Assembly: GCF_947507565.1 (NCBI RefSeq)
Contig: NC_089183.1
Location: forward strand, 2,542,001-2,606,000
DNA length: 64,000 nt
DNA from: Oscarella lobularis
Lineage: Eukaryota > Porifera > Homoscleromorpha > Homosclerophorida > Oscarellidae
Direction of reading: 5' to 3'
This document shows positions 1 to 11,933 of the stretch, one piece after another (the first letter of the stretch is position 1; every line of letters begins with the position of its first letter). The position numbers and the translations under genes were made by a program. A model generated the notes under the pieces. The model did not search any database and was not told the DNA's origin. It worked only from the letters and a program-made list of their open reading frames with translations.

Positions 1-340
1 CGCCCAAATGATCGTAACTTAGAGCTTCCGGCGATTGTGCGGTGGAAGCATCGGTAGCACGACTTGTTTCATTTTTTGAATAAGAGATAACGTTGTAGAA
101 GCCTTTTCTTTTCCCTTCGGCATCAGTTTCGCCCAAATGATCATAATTCAGAGCCTGTGGAGCCTGTGCACTAGCGGAACGACTTGTCTGTTCGGTTGGA
201 TGATGAAGAACGTTGTAGACGCCTTTTCTCCTCGATTTGGGATCATCAGCGTCGCCCAAGCGATCATAGTTCAGAGCTTTCGCGGTCTGTGCACTGGTGA
301 AACGACTTGCCTGTTCAGTTGGGTGACGAAGAACGTCGTA
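1..340 (-). repeat. Tandem 40-41-residue cytoplasmic repeats with paired YxxL motifs
   Basis: In the reading frame of the receptor tail, a unit of 123 then 120 bases repeats, with units starting at 340, 217 and 97 (the last is cut by the window edge). Each unit opens with YDVL, YNVL or YNVI and about 24 residues later has NYDRLG, NYDHLG or SYDHLG. Ser/Thr/Gln-rich text and a basic Lys/Arg stretch separate units. The tyrosine spacing is wider than in a classical ITAM, so these are best called YxxL-type candidate SH2-binding sites. Confidence 0.75.
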
Positions 341-2854
341 GTCATCTTTAACGACTTCGTATTCAGCGACATGTAATGAACTTTTGGAGACTTCTTTTCC
401 TGGTCTCATACGTGTTGGAATTCCGTATGTTGCATTTGGCTGCATCTCTAAATCCTCTTGACTTGAATTCGTTTCTTTACCAGAGCAACATTTGTTGGCG
501 ATACAGCAAAGACGCTTAAAATAAGCACAAATCAAGAGAACAGTGACTAGTGCCACTGACACAGCGGCTGCCACTGTGATGCCAACAACGAAAAAAAGAG
601 AATAACCTAAAATAACGTTTATACAGCTGAAAACTTGAGTTCGCTCATAAATAACCTGAATTGGTATCCTGATTTAGAAACGCTGCCTGACCTCTGATGC
701 TAGGTGAGAAATACGAAGTCTGGGGTAGTGTGGCGTCGGTAGCGTTGTTAGTTGCAAGCTGGTTTTTGCAATACTTGGCGATACAGCTGTATCTAACTTT
801 TATCAGGCACGATCCAGCTTTCAAAAGTCCCAGACCGTCTATAGTCGTTCGAAACTTCTGATAATTTTTAACTGCTTTAGAGAGAGTGCTCTTTGCAAAG
901 TTAAGGCGCAGGTAAAATCCTCCTTCAATAATGAAAGCACTCTTTTCTACAATCAATACATTGTTACGCCTAAGAGCAGAAATTGTTGGTTGAATCACGA
1001 GTGAATTCATGACGAAATTGAAAACGTAGACAGAATCTGCTTTTCGGTTTGTTTGAAAGCCAGGAAAATGATCATAGGGACCGTTGCCCAGACACGATCC
1101 TATTTGGACTCCATTTTCCACCTCATACTCCAAAGCGAGAGCAGTTTCTGGAAAGTCCAGTTCGAGTGCAGTTGGTTTAGAAGATTTTAGCGTGACCGAC
1201 TTCAACAAGGGTTCACTCTTTCCATACGGACCAAAAGCGCTAATTTCAATTGCCATTGATGCGTTGGGATTCTGTAACGCTAACGGTAGAGTGACTAGAG
1301 TCGCGTTTCTGTTCCGTATCGTTGCTTCTGAGAGAACTGCCAAAGATGGTGAATTTCCTAGAACGTATTGCCATAGTTCCACTCTAACGCCGTCTAGAGG
1401 TCGGTTCGTCGTGTTAGTTGGCGTTGTTATGATTACAGAGAAGCTGCCTTGGTAGGACAGCTGAACATTGGACACGGCTTCAGGAGGACCTATTAAAAAC
1501 CGACCACAATAACAACGTCATTGCATGTAATAGATAGTGTACCATATATTTCAAATTGTTTGACGGATTTTTGTAGTATTCGTCCGGTTTGTTTGTCTCT
1601 CACGATGATGCCATACCGCCCGGCGTGTTCGTAGCGTAGAGAATCGATCATAATGTAGACAGCGAAATTTGACGTAAATTTAACAGGAAATTGGCTCTGT
1701 CGCCATTCGCCATTTGCCACAACAAAAGCTGTAGCATCAGCTCTGTCGCGATCTACATGGGGATACTTTAGTTCAAAGAAAACTCTTGCTTGAGACGGCA
1801 CATTAGGTCGCATCCCTTCTACCTGCTTTTCATCCAGTCCTAAAGAGAAACATTTGTCTAAAGCATTTGTTTAGGAAATTGCAGCGACGTAACCATGCAG
1901 GTGCATATAGAGAGATCTGCATGACTTGACCATGCAGGCGCCTGCATGGTTACGAGCTATTATATATACGCTTCCATGCACATACTGTTTATCAAAAGCT
2001 TGCATCTGTCGGTTGCGTTGCCGTTCCGGTTTGTCGCAACGCAGACAATCGTCCCAGCGTCCGCTTTTGTAACATTGCGCAACCGCAGTTCCCGCCCTCG
2101 ACCGAACGTAACACTTTCGTCCGATTGTCTAAACCAGTTAAGCGAAGGCAGAGGTACACCAGTAGCACTGCATGTAAGTAAGACGTCAGCACCCTCGTAC
2201 GTCTCCAAAATCATTGGCAAATTCTCCTGCATGCGAGGTTCGGTACTGGTGACATTGAGACGTATCGTGTCTTGCGCCTCTCGTATGTTGGCGAGTGGGC
2301 CACCGACGCATTTGTACATTCCCGCGTCGGACGGCTTGGCGTTGCGCACTATTAGCGTAGATTTCTTTTGAGATTTGTGCCAATAGATCGAGTAGCGATT
2401 GCTGGATAGTAATTGTATTTCTCTCTTGGTAGTCTCTTCCACATAATACCAGCGAACGAACAGGGAGCTACTTCGTTTGTCTTCGCCAGTAAAGATGCAC
2501 GATAGTTGTGCAGACTGAGACCAAAGCACTGTGATTTCACGTCGAATTGCTGTAAGGTTACGAGGCTCTGCGTATAGAACTTCTAGTCAAAATCAATAGG
2601 GTCTGGTATAAAGGCAATAAGCGTACCGTAAACTTCAACCTGGAATCGCGAGTTAGAGCAGGCGTAAATACCCGCGTCTTTGAGCTTCAATGTCGATATT
2701 TGCAGTTTGGTGTAACCACCATCGTTGCTAATTTTGGCTAAACTGTTATTGGCGGCGCTGTACGGCTTTCTGTCTTTCGTCCATGATTGGCTAATTTTGT
2801 GGCAGTAGATTTCAAGTCTTTGTCCCGCTGTGAACTGAAACCGTTGGAGCAACG
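1..2854 (-). CDS. Ig/FnIII transmembrane receptor with YxxL-repeat tail (3' end off window)
   Basis: Six exons read on the minus strand: 2627-2854, 1986-2582, 1543-1839, 656-1489 and 1-606, with a further 5' exon (signal peptide) not identified. Every internal junction is phase 1, as usual for Ig and FnIII exons. In order: one Ig domain (2627-2854), two Ig domains in one exon (Cys pairs in LSCIF...YKCVGG and LLTCSA...IVCVATNRNG), an Ig-like domain with AGRYGIIV, then a long exon opening with PPEAVSNVQLSY like an FnIII strand and continuing as a Cys-containing ectodomain. The last visible exon starts with a hydrophobic transmembrane segment (LFFFVVGITVAAAVSVALV) followed by basic and Cys residues and a tail of tandem tyrosine repeats. 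It is probably a single-pass cell-surface receptor. No kinase domain is visible before the edge. A truncated paralogue lies at 58134-58660. Confidence 0.8.
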
Positions 2855-4684
2855 CTATTATTAGAAAGAAAAATTGAAAGCTGGGGCGGGGACATCAAGA
2901 TGAAACTGAAAACCGCACGGTTATAGAAGCCGTACTGCGAATTACGCGCGTGGGTGAACTTCGCTGCTCTTTGAACTTCGCAACACTTCTGGGAATCGAC
3001 GTAGTACAAATTATACCGCGAAATTCTTAGGCTAGACACGCATTATATAGCCTCGGCCTTCGATCCCTTGGGATCAAGGCCTGCATGGGAATGAGGCTAG
3101 TATAAGGGCATGATACGCGAGACTCTATACTGTACGAAGAGTCTAGATCATGCGATGCTGACATTGTCGCAGGTACGTGGCTATCCTTTACCTTCCGGTA
3201 ATACTGCCGTAGCGAGTATCATGCAAAGGGGCCAAAGACACTTTGCGGGAGCCGACATCTTTTACACAGGAAAGGAAACGAGCAAAGTGAATTGTTGTTG
3301 CAGCTGGAATGCGGCAATATATAGGGCAAGGTACAAACAGGAAGACCGGAACTCCTGGGCATCACGTGATTGTGGGACGAACGTTTGTGATGTGTAGGAT
3401 TTGACGAAATCGGTGTTCCTACATGCACAAACTCCAAAAAATGCATTAGATTAAGATTATGACCGGGCTCGTTTTCTCTCGGAAACGCGGAGGAAATGAT
3501 CAAAGCTCCAACACATCACCTCAAAAAAATAAAAGAAGCAATATTCGTATTATCTTCGGCAATACATTGTTGCAGCGGCGACGGCTCCTTTTCCAGATTC
3601 TGGATCTGCCTGGACCATTGCTCAAGCAGAGACTGCTCATAAATAGCATGCAAATCGCCACTGCCAACGTCGCGGTCAAGCAGCACTCCTACGTTTGGCA
3701 AAACTTGGTCGCCAGCGCATCCCCGGAAAAAGGCTCACCCTATACGTAGACCATCTACGTCCAAAGCTTTTTATCTCCGCGTCGGAGGCAGGCATAAAAT
3801 GATTTACAAAAGAAAAGGCTAAGTAGAAAGCCCTTTCGGTACGGAAGAAGGAAGAGGGGGCGCGTGCGGAAGTATCGCCTAGTCGACGCGGGCGACGATG
3901 CAAATTTCAGCCGCACCCTTGGGCACCCTTGGGCACCCTTGGATCGACCACATGCATAGTACACCGTACTTGGCGCGATCGACCAAGTTGCACCCGCGGC
4001 GCATGCATCACGGAAAGCCCGAAATGGTGTAGCCGAACACTTGAAGTCCAATGCTAACTCTCTTTATTTGCGCCTGCTCGGAAAAAGGAGAGAGAGGAGT
4101 TAGTTAGGAACCCCCTTTGCGTATTCTAGAGCATCGCAGTGAGCTACAGCTAGCTGCTGTCTAGAGTACGACTGAAAGTAAATATAGGTGCAGAACTAGC
4201 TGACCATGCAGCATGCATGCAGCCCAGCCGACCATGTAGCAAATGTTTCTGATTAAATAACAGATACCTGGACGCCCGAATCGCTGCTTCCTTCGCTATA
4301 AGACAATCATGCTTTCATGCATGAAGCAGAAGCGAGAAGCGACGAAGCGATCGCGGAAGGCTAACATGCACTCGAGCTGCCTCCCGCTATCGTCAACTCC
4401 GTGTGACGACGTTCCGTTCAAGAGAGATCAAATTTGATTGTCAGTGACGCGTGGATCGATTATATCATTTCTCTTTTATCTATGATTATATAACCGAATC
4501 CTGTAGTCAAGCGTAAGGCCGAGTTCGCCGCTGGATAACCGTGCTATCAGGCGACTCGCGATCGAGAGGCCGGCCTAGCTCCGATGAAAGCGACAGAAGG
4601 CCCGACCGGCAAATTGATCGAGGTCCAGGAGACGCCGCCACTAAAAGCATTTGTTCTAGAAAGCTCCGTGACATTCTCGCGCGA
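2855..4684. other. Duplicated non-coding region upstream of the Ig receptor
   Basis: I see no convincing gene. The stretch is colinear with 58661-60780 and so belongs to a segmental duplication. It holds a roughly 55-bp hairpin-forming element at 3048-3102 (tagcctcggcc ... gaatgaggcta), also kept in the other copy near 58853-58895, and three direct copies of a 10-bp unit (gcacccttgg) at 3913-3942 where the paralogue near 60260 has one. Short open frames here lack coding features and are not conserved in frame between the two copies. Confidence 0.55.
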
Positions 4685-5715
4685 TGACATTTTTAGCATG
4701 GAACTATTTTAGTCTGTAAAGTGTATGGAAGTTAGTGCAGCTGGATTTGCTTGCGTACGAGGAGTACGCCGTCACTTTACGCAATAATATGGAACTAGAA
4801 GTCCTGCACGTTTTGAGCGAGAGTACACGCAGTAGGATTCGGTCAATAATAACAGCGCTAGACGATGCTTCGTCGGTACGTATATAGTTGCGTTTCTGGC
4901 CTTGACAAAGTCATCGTCGCTCGCAAAGTAAATTTGACTTCAGGGTGACAGTGTGTCGGGTTCCTCGCGCGGGGCCTCGATCCGATGATCGAAGGTGACC
5001 GACATCTCGAAGAGACGCCGACGCTACGGTCATACTATATGACCTCTTTCGCGCCTCCACGAGTGCGAGGAAGTAACGCGTAGACGAGTAGAAAAGTGAA
5101 GCCTCATCGAAAGCGCGCGTTCGATCTCGCGAGAAGAGGAACAGCGACGTTCCACTACCGGATGGAATCGAACTTCGGGAGTCCGTCAGTGTTCCTCAGT
5201 TAGTTAGATAGTTGCATACCGTGATACGTAGCTGTGCGAGTTCGTTAGGAGGAAGACCATATTTTTGGGCTGCATGGAACAACGGGTCGCATCGAGGTAC
5301 GCTATTGCCTATGCCTACTTGCCATGGAGAAAGTTTGCGCTTGTGTAGGATGCCGCAAGCCAAGGATGGCTTAGAGGATGGCCACGGAAAGATTGCTTAG
5401 AGCTGAATGGAATCCCGGATGCACACCAGATATGTTTTGTGTCGCCTTGGCGTAATTTCATTTGCCTTACTGCAACGTTCGGTGCAGTGAAGATCGTCAA
5501 CCTTGATTCGGTGGCACACGTCTCATACGTTTCTAAAAACGAGTCACGAAACCCTACAACTGACATTAATTAATCAATCGACTAACTAACTATAAGTTGC
5601 CTTGGACAACACAACAGAGATCATTAGACGGTTTTACTCTAAACATGCACTATAATGTAATGTACGGCATGTCAACGGACATAATGCCGTAGTACGTCAC
5701 TCTTACTGCCACCAT
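4685..5715. other. Relic of the Roco / E2-U-box intergenic spacer
   Basis: This stretch matches the spacer between the convergent Roco and E2/U-box genes (compare 11961-13030, 32950-33978, 50090-51170). Shared landmarks include gacatttttagcatggaac at the left and gtacgtcactcttactgcca at the right. The match ends just inside the U-box gene stop region, at gccaccattga, and no U-box coding sequence follows. It is a broken leftover of a former cluster unit, with no gene of its own. Confidence 0.65.
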
Positions 5716-6050
5716 TGAATCATACAGTGTCAGACGAATTTGCAACTCATTTTCAATTTTGCCTTTGCATGCGCTTTCATTAGCCCCTAAAAAGTATATC
5801 TCAAACGATAAAGCTGTGTTTTTCATCCCAGTGATTCTAATGGCAAAGTTTCAAGTGCTAATCCTTTAGATTCGCATGCTTTGAGCTATTTAATTGCGTC
5901 AGGTTGCACCTATTTCACGTTCTCCGCGAACTAAGGCAAGCGTACAAATTTGCTTTCAGAGAACAGGGCCTTTCCACTATAGATAGAGAAGGAAATGTTT
6001 CCACCATATGAAATCATATACGGGTCTCACATGCACATTCCAAGATAGCG
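5716..6050. other. Upstream region of Roco gene A
   Basis: No gene is seen. Sequence from about 5900 to 6050 is conserved upstream of Roco copies C (about 27920-28056) and E (about 62900-63029), including ttctccgcgaactaaggcaa, and so probably contains promoter or 5' UTR. The left part matches 62360-62470 (cagtgtcagacgaatttgca). Confidence 0.45.
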
Positions 6051-9000
6051 ATGAGTACCTCGGTTCAGCCTCTTAGTGCTCTTAGACGCGGAGAGAACGT
6101 ACGATGCAAAAATTTCGTTTACACAATACGAACTGTCGGCCAGATGAAACGCGAACATCGGTAAGTCAGTGCTGAGTATAATTCCGACGCGAAATACGCA
6201 GTTCGAAGGCTTAACGCAGTTCTTTTTTCTTAGGTGGCATTGTGCAGATCGCTCTAACGATGAAGATGCAGTCCTTTGTGTAGAGGGCGATTATGAGGCT
6301 GTTTTAGAAAGTGATAGCCTACCGTTCGCTGTTTCGAGCCTGACTGAAGTATCGGCCATAAGTATTGATTGTGCCGCTGCACGAAATATTTCACTAGCAA
6401 GTATGAGGGGAATTACAAGAGCTCAAATAGGTCGAATGCAGACGTCCGGTCAGTGCTACTCTCTACCGACTCTGCCTTCGTGTCTCAAAGAATTATGTGT
6501 GACCAACGTTAGCGTATACAACATTTTAACGGCAGTAGAGAGGCAAAAAGGACTACGCTCTCTAACGATCATAAAACCCATACACGATAAGTGCACCGCG
6601 TTTCAGCTTGAGAGTCTGCCTCCAGAGATTTGGTCGAAACTAAAGAACCTAGAGAAACTCACTATGACTTCGTCTGGATTGAAAATATTTTCCAAAATCT
6701 TTGCAGAAATGACAGCTCTAAAAAAGCTTCATTTGAGTGAAAACAGTGAATTAAAAAGTCTTCCTGCAGTTATGGGGACGAAACTACAGAACCTGGAAGA
6801 ACTCAACTTGTGCGGGTGTGGTCTAAAACAGCTTCCAATTAGTTTTAGTAACGTAACTGAACTAAAGATACTTGATTTGAGTAATAACAGTGAATTGAAA
6901 AGTCTTCCTGAAGATATTGGGTTGACACTACGGTGCCTAGAAGAACTCAACTTGCGGGAGTGTGATCTACAACGACTTCCAAATAGTATCAGTAACTTAA
7001 CTGCACTGAAAAAGCTAAATTTGGAAAAAAACCAAAAACTGAAAAGTCTTCCTGAAGATATAGGGTCAAAACTATCAAACCTGGAAGTACTCAAGTTGTG
7101 GGAGTGTCGTCTACAAGAACTTCCACCTAGTTTCAGTGAACTAAAGGCACTGACAACACTTGACTTTGGCGGAAACAATAAATTGCAATGTCTTCCCGAA
7201 GATATAGGGTCAAAAATACCGAACCTGAAAGAACTCAGGTTGTGGGGGTGTGGTCTACAACACTTTACCCTTCTTAGTGTCAGTACGTCACTGACAATAC
7301 TTGATTTGGGTGGAAACAATGAACTGAAAAGTCTTCCTGAAGATATAGGGTCAAAAATACCGAACCTGGAAGAACTCAGGTTCTGGAAGTGTTGTCTAGA
7401 ACAACTTCCAACTAGTTTCAGTAAACTAACAGCCTTGAAAATTCTTGATTTGGGTGGAAACAAGAAATTGATACGTCTACCTGAAGATATAGGGTATAAA
7501 CTACCAAACCTGGAAGAAGTCAGGTTGTGGCAGTGTGGTCTACAACAACTTCCACCTAGTTTCAGTAACCTAACGGCACTGAGAATACTTGATTTGGGTG
7601 GAAACTATGAACTTAAATGTCTTCCTGAAGATATAGGGTCAAAACTACTAAACCTGGAAGAACTCAGGTTGTGGAAGTGTGGTCTACAACAATTTCCAAT
7701 TAGTTGCAGTAAACTAACAAAACTGAAAATACTTGATTTGGGTGGAAACAATAAATTGAAACGTCTTCCTGAAGATATAGGGTCAAAACTACCGAATTTG
7801 GAAGAACTCAAGTTGTGGGAGTGTGGTCTACAACAACTTCCACTTAGTTTTGGCCTACCTGCACTGAAAATACTTTATTTAGATAGAAATTTTAAATTGA
7901 AAAGTCTTCCTGAAGATATTGGATTGGAACTACTAAACCTGGAAGAACTCAGATTGGACCATTGTGCTCTACAGCAACTTCCAAGTAGTTTCAGTAACTT
8001 AACTGCACTGAAACGGCTACATTTGGGTGGAAACAGTGAATTGAATAGTCTTCCTGAAGATATGGCGACAAAACTAAAGAGTTTGGAAGAACTCAGCTTG
8101 TGGGAGTGTGGTCTACAGAAACTTCCAATTAGTTTCGGTAACCTAACTGCACTGAAAGTACTTCATTTGGGAAAAAACACTATATTGAAAAGTCTTCCAG
8201 AAGATATAGGGACAAACCTACAGAAACTGGAAGAACTCCAATTAAGGGGATGTGGTTTACAACAACTTCCAATTAGTTTGAGTAACCTAACTGCCCTGAA
8301 GAAGCTTGATTTGCGTGGAAACAGTAAATTGAAATATCTTCCTAAAGATATAGGGTCGAGACTACAGAACCTGGAAGAACTCAACTTGTCGGGGTGTGAT
8401 CTACAACAGTTTCCAATTAGTTTGAGTAATCTAACTGCACTGAAGAAGCTTGATTTGGATGGAAACAGTAAATTGAAAAGTCTTCCTGAAGATATAGGGA
8501 AGAAACTAAAGAACCTGGAAGAGCTCAGCTTGCGGGAGTGTGGTCTAAAACAACTTCCAATTAGTTTGAGTAACGTAACTGCACTAAAGATACTTAATTT
8601 GGGTGGAAACAGTAAATTGAAAAGTCTTCCTGAAGATATTGGAAAGAAACTAAAGAACCTGGAAGAACTCAACTTGTGGGGGTGTGGTTTACAACAACTT
8701 CCAATTAGTTTGAGTAACGTAACTGCACTGAAGAAGCTTAATTTGGGTGGAAACAGTGAATTGAATAGTCTTCCTGAAGATATAGGGAAGAAACTAAAGA
8801 ACCTGGAAGAACTCAACTTGTGGGGGTGTGGTTTACAACAACTTCCAATTAGTTTGAGTAACGTAACCGCACTGAAGAAGCTTAATTTGGGTGGAAACAG
8901 TGAATTGAATAGTCTTCCTGAAGATATTTTTTTGGAACTACAGAACCTGAAATTACTCAACTTGTGGAAGTGTGGTCTACAACAACTTCCAATGAGTATC

Positions 9001-11933
9001 AGTAACCTAACGGCACTGAAAATACTTGATTTGGGTGAAAACAATGAATTGAAACGTCTTCCTGAAGATATGTTGCAGAACCTAAAGAACCTATATGAAC
9101 TCAATTTGAGGGATTGCGGTCTAGAAGAATTGCCAGTGAAGTTGGGATTTCTCAAAACACTGAATGTGACTAATTGCTCACTGAGACGTTTACCTTCATC
9201 AATTGGACGATTAAAGAATCTTTATTGCTTAGGCAATCCTATAACGTTTCCACCGATTGGGGTTTGGCAGCAAGGATTAGCTTCAATTAGAGCTTATTTT
9301 TCCTCCGAAGTACTAACCTCGTCAAGACGAGTAAAGATTGTTGTTTTGGGTGAGAGTTGTTCAGGGAAAACAAGCCTACTTCAAAGTATGCTTCGCAACG
9401 CGTCATTTTGCACGTGTCTCGAAGACAGGACGATAGGTGTGGAAGAATATGAGTTGTCATTGGTTAACAAACGTGCCAAAATTATTGAATGCGGTGGGCA
9501 GAGGTGCTATCTATTAACTAATCAATTGTTCGTCAGCGAGAATGGCTTGGTAGTCATTGTAGTCGATGTTCAGCGTTATGAACTGACGGAAGAAAGCTTC
9601 TATGAGCATATAGGAAAGTATCTACAAGTTGTCTACGAGCGAAATGAGAATTGCTATGTCGTTTGCGTCTTTACAAAAGTGGATCTCTTGCCTAACGCTT
9701 GGAATCCGAAACTGTATCAAGAGGAGTTCAAACTCCAAATGAAAAAATTCAGAGAACATCGAAAAGCGGTTGTAAAAGAAAATCATATGTGGGATGAAGA
9801 GAAAGCTGCGTTCATTAGAAGACAGAATGTACGCGTTGAAAATAGACTTGTCTTTACTTCAGCAAAAGACGTGGAAACGACTGCAAAGTTTACAGATTTT
9901 ATCGATAAACTGACTGACAACGAGAAGCTCTTTCCAAGTGCTGGTGACATTGTTCCCGAAACTTGGTACAATTTTGAGGAAAGAGTTGAACGAGAATGCA
10001 GGCTCTCTCAGAATAGTCTGTCTGCTTTGAAAGTGGATTTTTTAAACAAATTGGGTCCCCAATTTAGTTTGTCTAATGATGAAGTTCTGATCGTGCTAAG
10101 GTACTACCATCAAGTTGGCACTTTATTGTATTTTCATCAATCTCGCTTGGCTGATGTTGTTTTTGGATCGAGCAAAAAAATTGTCGATGCGCTGAAGCAA
10201 ATTTTTCGTCACAACTACGACGTATTACTATATGAAAGTGGAACAACAGAAATTAGCCCCGAACGGTTTGTAAAAGATAAAAACGAGCTATCCACTAACG
10301 CAACTCTGTCAATTCCATTGCTGAAAGCTCTGTTACGTGGTCAAGAGTTTGACGCGGAAAGCATCAGCATTTTTGTTAAAATGCTGTTATCATTCGATTT
10401 CGCCTACGTAAAAGGCGAACAGGGATTGCCCAAAGAGCACGGTGATCATGAATCGTACGACATTGTTGATCATTTGGGGAGAACCGACGTTTGTCTCTTA
10501 GTGCCTTGGCTACTTAGCCAAGACTGCCCTTCTGATGCAATGGAAAGCTTTCCCGCAGATTGCCCTACAAATTGTATTGAGGTGCAGCTTTCGTATTCGT
10601 TTGCTTTCGCTCTTCCTCTGGGAATATTTCAACAATTTTCAGCTCGATGTCACCAAATCAGCCCAATAATCCGTCATTGGAATAACGGATTTACGCTGTC
10701 GTATGGTCCAGTTAAGGCTAAATTTACGTGCAAAGAACTTGCGACTAACGCATCAATCCTTTGCAAAGGCCGCACGCCAAAATCACGCAATGCATTAGAT
10801 CGACTGTTTCACGTGTTCTGGAGATGCATTGTTCAGCTGCAAACGCTATTGAAAACATTTCCTGGGAGTTTATATAGCATTTTTTTTAACCATTCTAACG
10901 GCGACAGTAAAATGAAGGAGCAACGGGTCCAAGTATCATCAAAAGATTGGCACCTAAGAACCCTTGCAGCCGCCAAACCTAGAGAACTTCAGGCGTGCAC
11001 CAAGAGTATTACACGAGGTACTGTATAAACAGATCATTGAGCTAAACATTAATTAATTTTCTCTACAGTTCTTAAGTCATATCAGCGACTACTGGATGAA
11101 ATATTTCCGAATGCCTATGGAAGTCCTGTTACATTAGAAGATGCGAAATCGGTTGCAAGGGAAGTGAGTCGATGTTGCTCTACAAGGAGGCAAATCAGGA
11201 ACCTTGCTATTACCCTCGACCTCAGTTGTCCTAACCTGGAAGCAGACGAAGTCGACGCAAACCAAGTGCATCAAATCATAAAAAAATGGTTGGAGCAGTC
11301 AGGAGAAAACGCTGTTGTTGCTGTTCTTACTGACGCTTTGCAAGACTGTGATTTAGGCGAAGTAATTAGCCGCTGTTTTGACGAGTTGGAGGAGGACAGT
11401 GTAAACAAAGCACCTAACGCGTCAGTGTCTTCTCACGATGGTAAGTCTAAACAGTTGAGGATACTAACAATGCCGGTCACGTTTACGAGAATTTAGGGCA
11501 ATGCCAAGCGAAGAGTGCGGAGGCGGCAGTAACGGATCAAACGCGGAAACGCATGGGATTGGGTTATACACCACCTAGTCCAGAAAGAGAAAAACTGGAA
11601 GAGAAAGGGGAGGAATCAGGAGAAAAAAGGTCTTGCCTTCCTCCCTCAAGTACTTGTCTCTACAGGGAAGGCCTGCATTTGAAGGAAGCTATTGCATTAG
11701 TTGGAAATAACAGTTGGAGAGAGATTGGCAGCTATCTTGGATTTAGAGAGTATCAACTGTCAGACATTCCGCTTGAGTACAATAAACAAAGTACAAAACT
11801 GATGTACATAATTGAAAAGTGGTGTGCAGAAAAAGGCAGAATGGCCACTTTGGGTACACTGTTGGAAGCCTGCGAAGGCGCCAACGTGTCCCGCAATGAT
11901 ATTGAAATGGAATATTCTGAGCGAATGACTTGA
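6051..11933 (+). CDS. Roco protein A: LRR array-Roc-COR-Death-Death
   Basis: Four exons: 6051-6160, 6234-11017, 11069-11440 and 11497-11933, with introns of 73, 51 and 56 bp. The total is 5703 nt, exactly 1901 codons including the stop. The start at 6051 is chosen because this short first exon is conserved at copies C and E. About residues 166-1036 are leucine-rich repeats. The Roc GTPase begins near 1069: P-loop GESCSGKTS, switch Thr in DRTIG, G3 ECGGQ (Asp to Glu here), G4 TKVD, G5 SAK. A COR domain follows (about 1273-1530), then two helical Death-type domains (about 1664-1739 and 1815-1895, each in its own exon). No kinase domain is present. By family knowledge, Roc-COR is a dimerising GTPase unit and Death domains recruit adaptors; a sensor role is inferred. 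The gene converges on the E2/U-box gene 1.1 kb downstream. Confidence 0.88.
6620..9180 (+). repeat. Tandem 144-bp LRR-pair array in Roco A
   Basis: The coding sequence is a head-to-tail array of about 18 units of 144 bp (48 residues), each encoding two leucine-rich repeats: one around SLPEDIG.KL.NLEELNL and one around CGLQQLPISLSNLTALKKL. Units at 8605-8748 and 8749-8892 are almost identical in DNA, showing recent duplication. Long antisense frames exist across the array only because of this periodicity. Confidence 0.85.

Noticed and set aside
6729-9155. Long minus-strand open frames (up to 330 codons) opposite the LRR array of Roco A, with similar ones opposite copies B and C
   Set aside because: They mirror the 144-bp LRR periodicity on the wrong strand, rich in Ser/Phe, with no domain of their own; the + strand frame is clearly the gene.
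6620-9180. Regular repeats that could suggest a CRISPR-like or satellite array
   Set aside because: The repeats are coding, with codon-level divergence and LRR consensus, inside a eukaryotic gene.
6169-11028. Single-exon model of Roco A with start at 6169 and stop at 11028
   Set aside because: A splice donor at 6161 and acceptor at 6233 join to a conserved 110-nt first exon, and the gtactg donor at 11018 joins to Death-domain exons giving exactly 1901 codons; the 11028 stop is intronic.
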